From Fulvivirga ulvae (lineage in GTDB: Bacteria > Bacteroidota > Bacteroidia > Cytophagales > Cyclobacteriaceae): a stretch of DNA of 64,000 bases. The stretch covers positions 5,171,501 through 5,235,500 of the forward strand of contig NZ_CP089981.1 in NCBI RefSeq assembly GCF_021389975.1. The letters are read 5' to 3'. The first letter of the stretch is position 1. Each line of letters starts with the position of its first letter. The position numbers and the translations under genes were made by a program. Below the pieces are notes generated by a model. The model saw nothing but the letters and a program-made list of their open reading frames with translations, was not told the DNA's origin and did no database searches. Below are positions 60,915-64,000 of this stretch, piece after piece.

Positions 60915-63900
60915 ATGAAAAGATCCGTTATAATTGGCCTTTGTGTTTTTTTACTGACCTTATTACTTACTCAGTTTCTGGCTTATCAGCAGTATCATAT
61001 TGTTAAAGAGCATGAGGCAAAAAAAGTCCAGCATGAGCTTCACTCTTTAAGTGATCGGGTAAAGGCCATGCTAAAATACAGCATGTCGGCTACTCATATA
61101 TTGGGGTTTCTCGTTGAAAAATATGGTGTTCCTGAAGACTTTGACAGCATAGCTGATGATATTCTTGATTCCCATAAATATATAGATGCCTTGCAACTTA
61201 CCCGCAAAGGGGTGATTACTCATGTATATCCGTTAATAGGAAATGAACCTGCCCTGGGCTTTGATGTGCTTAACGATTCAATGGTAAGTAAAGAAGCTCT
61301 AAAAGCAATTGAAAAGAGAGAGCTCTTCTTTGCCGGACCCCTGAATCTCAGGCAGGGCGGTAAAGGGGTAATAGGAAGGCTTCCTATATTTATAGACGGT
61401 GATTTTTTTGGATTCTCTGTTGTCATAATTAAACTATCTACCCTGCTGGATGCCTTTGGAGTTCGAAATCACGATGACAATTTTAAATACCAGTTATCCA
61501 AGGCTAACCCGGTAACAGGTGAGCAAGAGTATTTTTTGAAAGACGAATTTGATCCTGCTCAGGAGGCCTCTGTTTTTATCGAGGTGCCAGACGGGGCCTG
61601 GAAACTTTATGTAAGCAGTTCACCTGATGTAATGATCTACTATAGTGCTATTGCATTCTCTGTCGTGGGTATTTTGTTTTCATTTCTAGTGGGTTCATTT
61701 GTCTATCAATGGGTAGAGAAGCCGGCAAAGCTAAAAAAACTTGTAGAGGAGATAACCTTAAAGCTTTTGACAACCCAGGAAAATTCAAAAACTACACTGG
61801 ACCGTGTTAGTGACGCTTTTGTTTCATTTGATGAAAACCTGCTATGTACCTATATCAATCAGAGAGCCATAGAAATATTTGACTTGAGTTCCGAACAGGT
61901 AATAGGCAGGAATATACTGGACCGGTTTCCCGAATTAACAGAAAGTTCGTGGTACGAAACTTTCGAAAGAGCAATGTCTTTACAGGAGTATCAGTGTGTT
62001 GAGTACTTTTTTGCGGAGAAAAACAAATGGTTGGAGAGTCATTTTTATCCATCCGATAATGGGATTTCTTTATTCATCCGAGATGTAACCGAGCAAAAGT
62101 CAGCTGAAGAACGGCTGGCTAACAGTGAGAAGTACTTTAGGACACTAATTGAAAACAGTGCCAATGCTATTGTATTAATGGATAGTGAAGGTAATGTCAG
62201 GTACCAAAGTCCTTCAACAGTTAGGGTAAGCGGGTATTCGCTTACTCAAATACTTGAAATAGACTGGCTTGATCTGGTACATCCTGATGATCGGAATAAT
62301 GTTGTGAGAATCTTTAAGAATGTACTTCGGTCACCTGGAAAATTATTGCGCTCTGAGTACAGGTTTAAGCATAGAAGCGGCCGGTATATATGGGTAGAAG
62401 GTTACTATATCAATTTGCTGGAAGATTCGAATATAGGTGCCATTGTCTATAATTATTATGATGTAACAGAAAGAGTTAAAACTCAGCAGGCCATCAGTCA
62501 TGAGAAATACCTTTCAGATTCTATCATTAATAGTTTGCCGGGTATTTTCTATTTATATGACAGACATGGCAGGTTTATTCGCTGGAATGAAAATTTTGAA
62601 ATAATATCAGAATATTCTTCCGAAGAAGTGAGCCAGATGCACCCCCTCGATTTTTTTGATGATAAGGATAAAGAGCTTTTGAGGGGTAAAATTGAATCAG
62701 TATTCGTAAAAGGGAAGGATGATGTTGAATCTTATTTTTTCACTAAAACCGGGAAAAAAATCGCCTATTACTTTACTGGATGCAGCGTACGTATTGAAGG
62801 GCAGGAGTACCTTATAGGGATGGGTATTGATATTACTCAAAGACTTGAAGCGGAAACTAAAGCTTTGGCAGAGTATCGCGAAAAGGAAACTACCTTAAAT
62901 AGAATAAATGATGCGGTATTTTCCCTGAACAGATCCTGGGAGTATACATTTTTAAATGATGCAGCCTTAAAAATCCACCCATTGGGAAGAAGTAAAACTA
63001 TCGGCAAGACTTTTCTCGCAGTTCATCCCGAGTTGGAGGAGAGCCCTTTCTATAAAATGTTCGAGCAGGCCATGCAGACCAAAGAAGTGCTGGAGACCGA
63101 GGGTTATTATTCTTCCTTGCAATTATGGTTTTCTGCAAAAGCTTATCCCTCGGATGACGGTTTAACCATATTTTTCAGAGACATTTCAGAAAAGAAAGAA
63201 GCAGAGCAGGAAATTCTGGGGCTTATTAATGATCTTCAGGAAAAAAACAGGAACCTCAGGCAGTTCTCTTACATTGTTTCACACAATTTAAGGGCCCCTC
63301 TAGCCAATATCCTGGGGCTTGCCGAAATTATCAATCAAAGTGCCGAAGTTGATAAAACCTGTATTCAGGCAATGGCAGGTGAGGCACAACGTCTTGATAG
63401 GGTGGTGAGAGATATTAATTCAATTATTTCTGTTAGAGAAGTTGAAACTGACAAAACTGAACCCGTATCATTTAAAGAAGAGTTTAAATGGGCTGTAAAT
63501 CAACTGTCAGCTGATGTTGATTTATCTTCCGCTACTATTTCAGATAATTTTCATATTACTCATATTGACTCTCTGAAGAACTACATTCGTAATATCATGT
63601 TATATCTGCTATCTAATGCAATAATATACAAACATACCGATCGCGAACCTGTTGTTCATGTACAAACCAGTAATGAAGGATCATTTGTTTGTTTGTCAGT
63701 TCAGGACAACGGGAGAGGGATAGATCTGAAGAAATATGGAGATAAGATATTTGGACTTTATAAACGATTTCATAACGATGATTCCATGTCAGGCAGGGGT
63801 GTGGGGCTTAATATGGTAAAGACAATGACCGAGTCTCTTGGCGGGTATGTTGAGGTAACTAGCAAAGTGCACGAAGGCTCAGTTTTTAAGGTATGTCTTC

Positions 63901-63926
63901 CCCGTTTCAATAAAATGGAAAAATAA
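60915..63926 (+). CDS. CHASE-PAS hybrid-less sensor histidine kinase
   Basis: 1003 residues: membrane helix (about 5-22), a CHASE1-like extracytoplasmic sensor (about 35-225; GVPEDFDSIADDIL, RELFFAGPLNLRQGGKGVIGRLP-type segment, shown in part), a second membrane helix (about 238-265), then four PAS domains (about 290-395, 400-520, 525-650, 655-760), a dimerisation domain with the phospho-His in VSHNLRAPLAN (about His790), and an ATPase domain with LLSNAIIY (N box), DNGRGID, and GRGVGLNMVK. There is no receiver at its end. A response regulator begins 4 bp after it. Signal unknown; CHASE domains often sense small molecules. Divergent from the polysaccharide operon. Confidence 0.93.
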   Translation: MKRSVIIGLCVFLLTLLLTQFLAYQQYHIVKEHEAKKVQHELHSLSDRVKAMLKYSMSATHILGFLVEKYGVPEDFDSIADDILDSHKYIDALQLTRKGVITHVYPLIGNEPALGFDVLNDSMVSKEALKAIEKRELFFAGPLNLRQGGKGVIGRLPIFIDGDFFGFSVVIIKLSTLLDAFGVRNHDDNFKYQLSKANPVTGEQEYFLKDEFDPAQEASVFIEVPDGAWKLYVSSSPDVMIYYSAIAFSVVGILFSFLVGSFVYQWVEKPAKLKKLVEEITLKLLTTQENSKTTLDRVSDAFVSFDENLLCTYINQRAIEIFDLSSEQVIGRNILDRFPELTESSWYETFERAMSLQEYQCVEYFFAEKNKWLESHFYPSDNGISLFIRDVTEQKSAEERLANSEKYFRTLIENSANAIVLMDSEGNVRYQSPSTVRVSGYSLTQILEIDWLDLVHPDDRNNVVRIFKNVLRSPGKLLRSEYRFKHRSGRYIWVEGYYINLLEDSNIGAIVYNYYDVTERVKTQQAISHEKYLSDSIINSLPGIFYLYDRHGRFIRWNENFEIISEYSSEEVSQMHPLDFFDDKDKELLRGKIESVFVKGKDDVESYFFTKTGKKIAYYFTGCSVRIEGQEYLIGMGIDITQRLEAETKALAEYREKETTLNRINDAVFSLNRSWEYTFLNDAALKIHPLGRSKTIGKTFLAVHPELEESPFYKMFEQAMQTKEVLETEGYYSSLQLWFSAKAYPSDDGLTIFFRDISEKKEAEQEILGLINDLQEKNRNLRQFSYIVSHNLRAPLANILGLAEIINQSAEVDKTCIQAMAGEAQRLDRVVRDINSIISVREVETDKTEPVSFKEEFKWAVNQLSADVDLSSATISDNFHITHIDSLKNYIRNIMLYLLSNAIIYKHTDREPVVHVQTSNEGSFVCLSVQDNGRGIDLKKYGDKIFGLYKRFHNDDSMSGRGVGLNMVKTMTESLGGYVEVTSKVHEGSVFKVCLPRFNKMEK

Positions 63927-63930
63927 CTAA

Positions 63931-64000
63931 ATGAACAGAAATGTCTTGCTTATAGATGATGATCCTATAGCGAATATGATCAATAAGGAATTATTTAAAA
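63931..64000 (+). CDS. Response regulator receiver protein, 5' part
   Basis: ATG at 63931, 4 bp after the kinase stop. The 23 visible residues (NVLLIDDDPIANMI) are the start of a receiver domain with the acidic DDD cluster; the rest is beyond the window. It is very likely the partner of the kinase. Confidence 0.85.
   Translation, partial: MNRNVLLIDDDPIANMINKELFK

Overview
The window is a piece of a Bacteroidota chromosome, most likely a free-living gliding Cytophagia. This rests on T9SS-sorted surface proteins (CHU_C-type and type A C-terminal domains), two PorP/SprF-family partners, PD40/OmpA cell-envelope proteins, weak ribosome-binding sites with several TTG/GTG starts, a TTTG-N21-TAnnTTTG type promoter and AT-rich DNA. 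No rRNA, tRNA, CRISPR array, insertion sequence or phage gene was seen. Species cannot be named from the sequence alone.

Region 1 (1-7730) is general housekeeping: the end of a sodium/solute symporter, a DUF2911 protein, an alkyladenine-type DNA glycosylase, a tandem universal stress protein, a PD40-OmpA envelope protein, a gamma-glutamyltransferase split by a frameshift at a poly-A run, and a TetR-type regulator. Region 2 (7731-11016, minus strand) holds two family-2 glycosyltransferases, a TPR protein and a small lysine-rich lipoprotein.

Region 3 (11202-20452, plus) is a surface-adhesin locus: a 1693-aa and a smaller CHU_C-type protein built from MBG repeats with an exact 216-bp period, followed by a PorP/SprF protein and a PD40/OmpA-like protein. 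Region 4 (20467-31450) is exopolysaccharide assembly: a Wzz/Wzc-like protein with altered kinase motifs, a glycosyltransferase, two sulfotransferases, a glycosidase-like protein, a Wzx flippase, a 40-aa membrane peptide, an O-antigen ligase/polymerase and a half-length TolC-like protein.

Region 5 (31523-38316) is the most striking part. Two divergent GT-C-like membrane proteins stand at the head of a tightly overlapping operon that reads GT-C protein, UbiA-family phosphoribosyl transferase, DprE1-like oxidase, DprE2-like reductase and HAD phosphatase. This is a complete predicted route from PRPP to a polyprenyl-phosphate D-arabinofuranose donor, best known from mycobacteria, here embedded in a Bacteroidota polysaccharide locus with a candidate arabinosyltransferase.

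Region 6 (38317-60020, all minus) reads from 60020 downward: a response regulator, a sugar transferase fused to a degenerate receiver domain, two glycosyltransferases, an asparagine synthase, three secreted esterases with different accessory domains, a PorP/SprF-SPOR fusion, a GMC oxidoreductase with a small Tat-like partner, and a membrane acyltransferase. Region 7 (60021-64000) is a long divergent intergenic stretch, a CHASE-PAS histidine kinase and the start of a receiver protein. Together, regions 4 to 7 look like one large system that makes, decorates (sulfate, acyl groups, possibly arabinose), exports and remodels a surface polysaccharide under two-component control.
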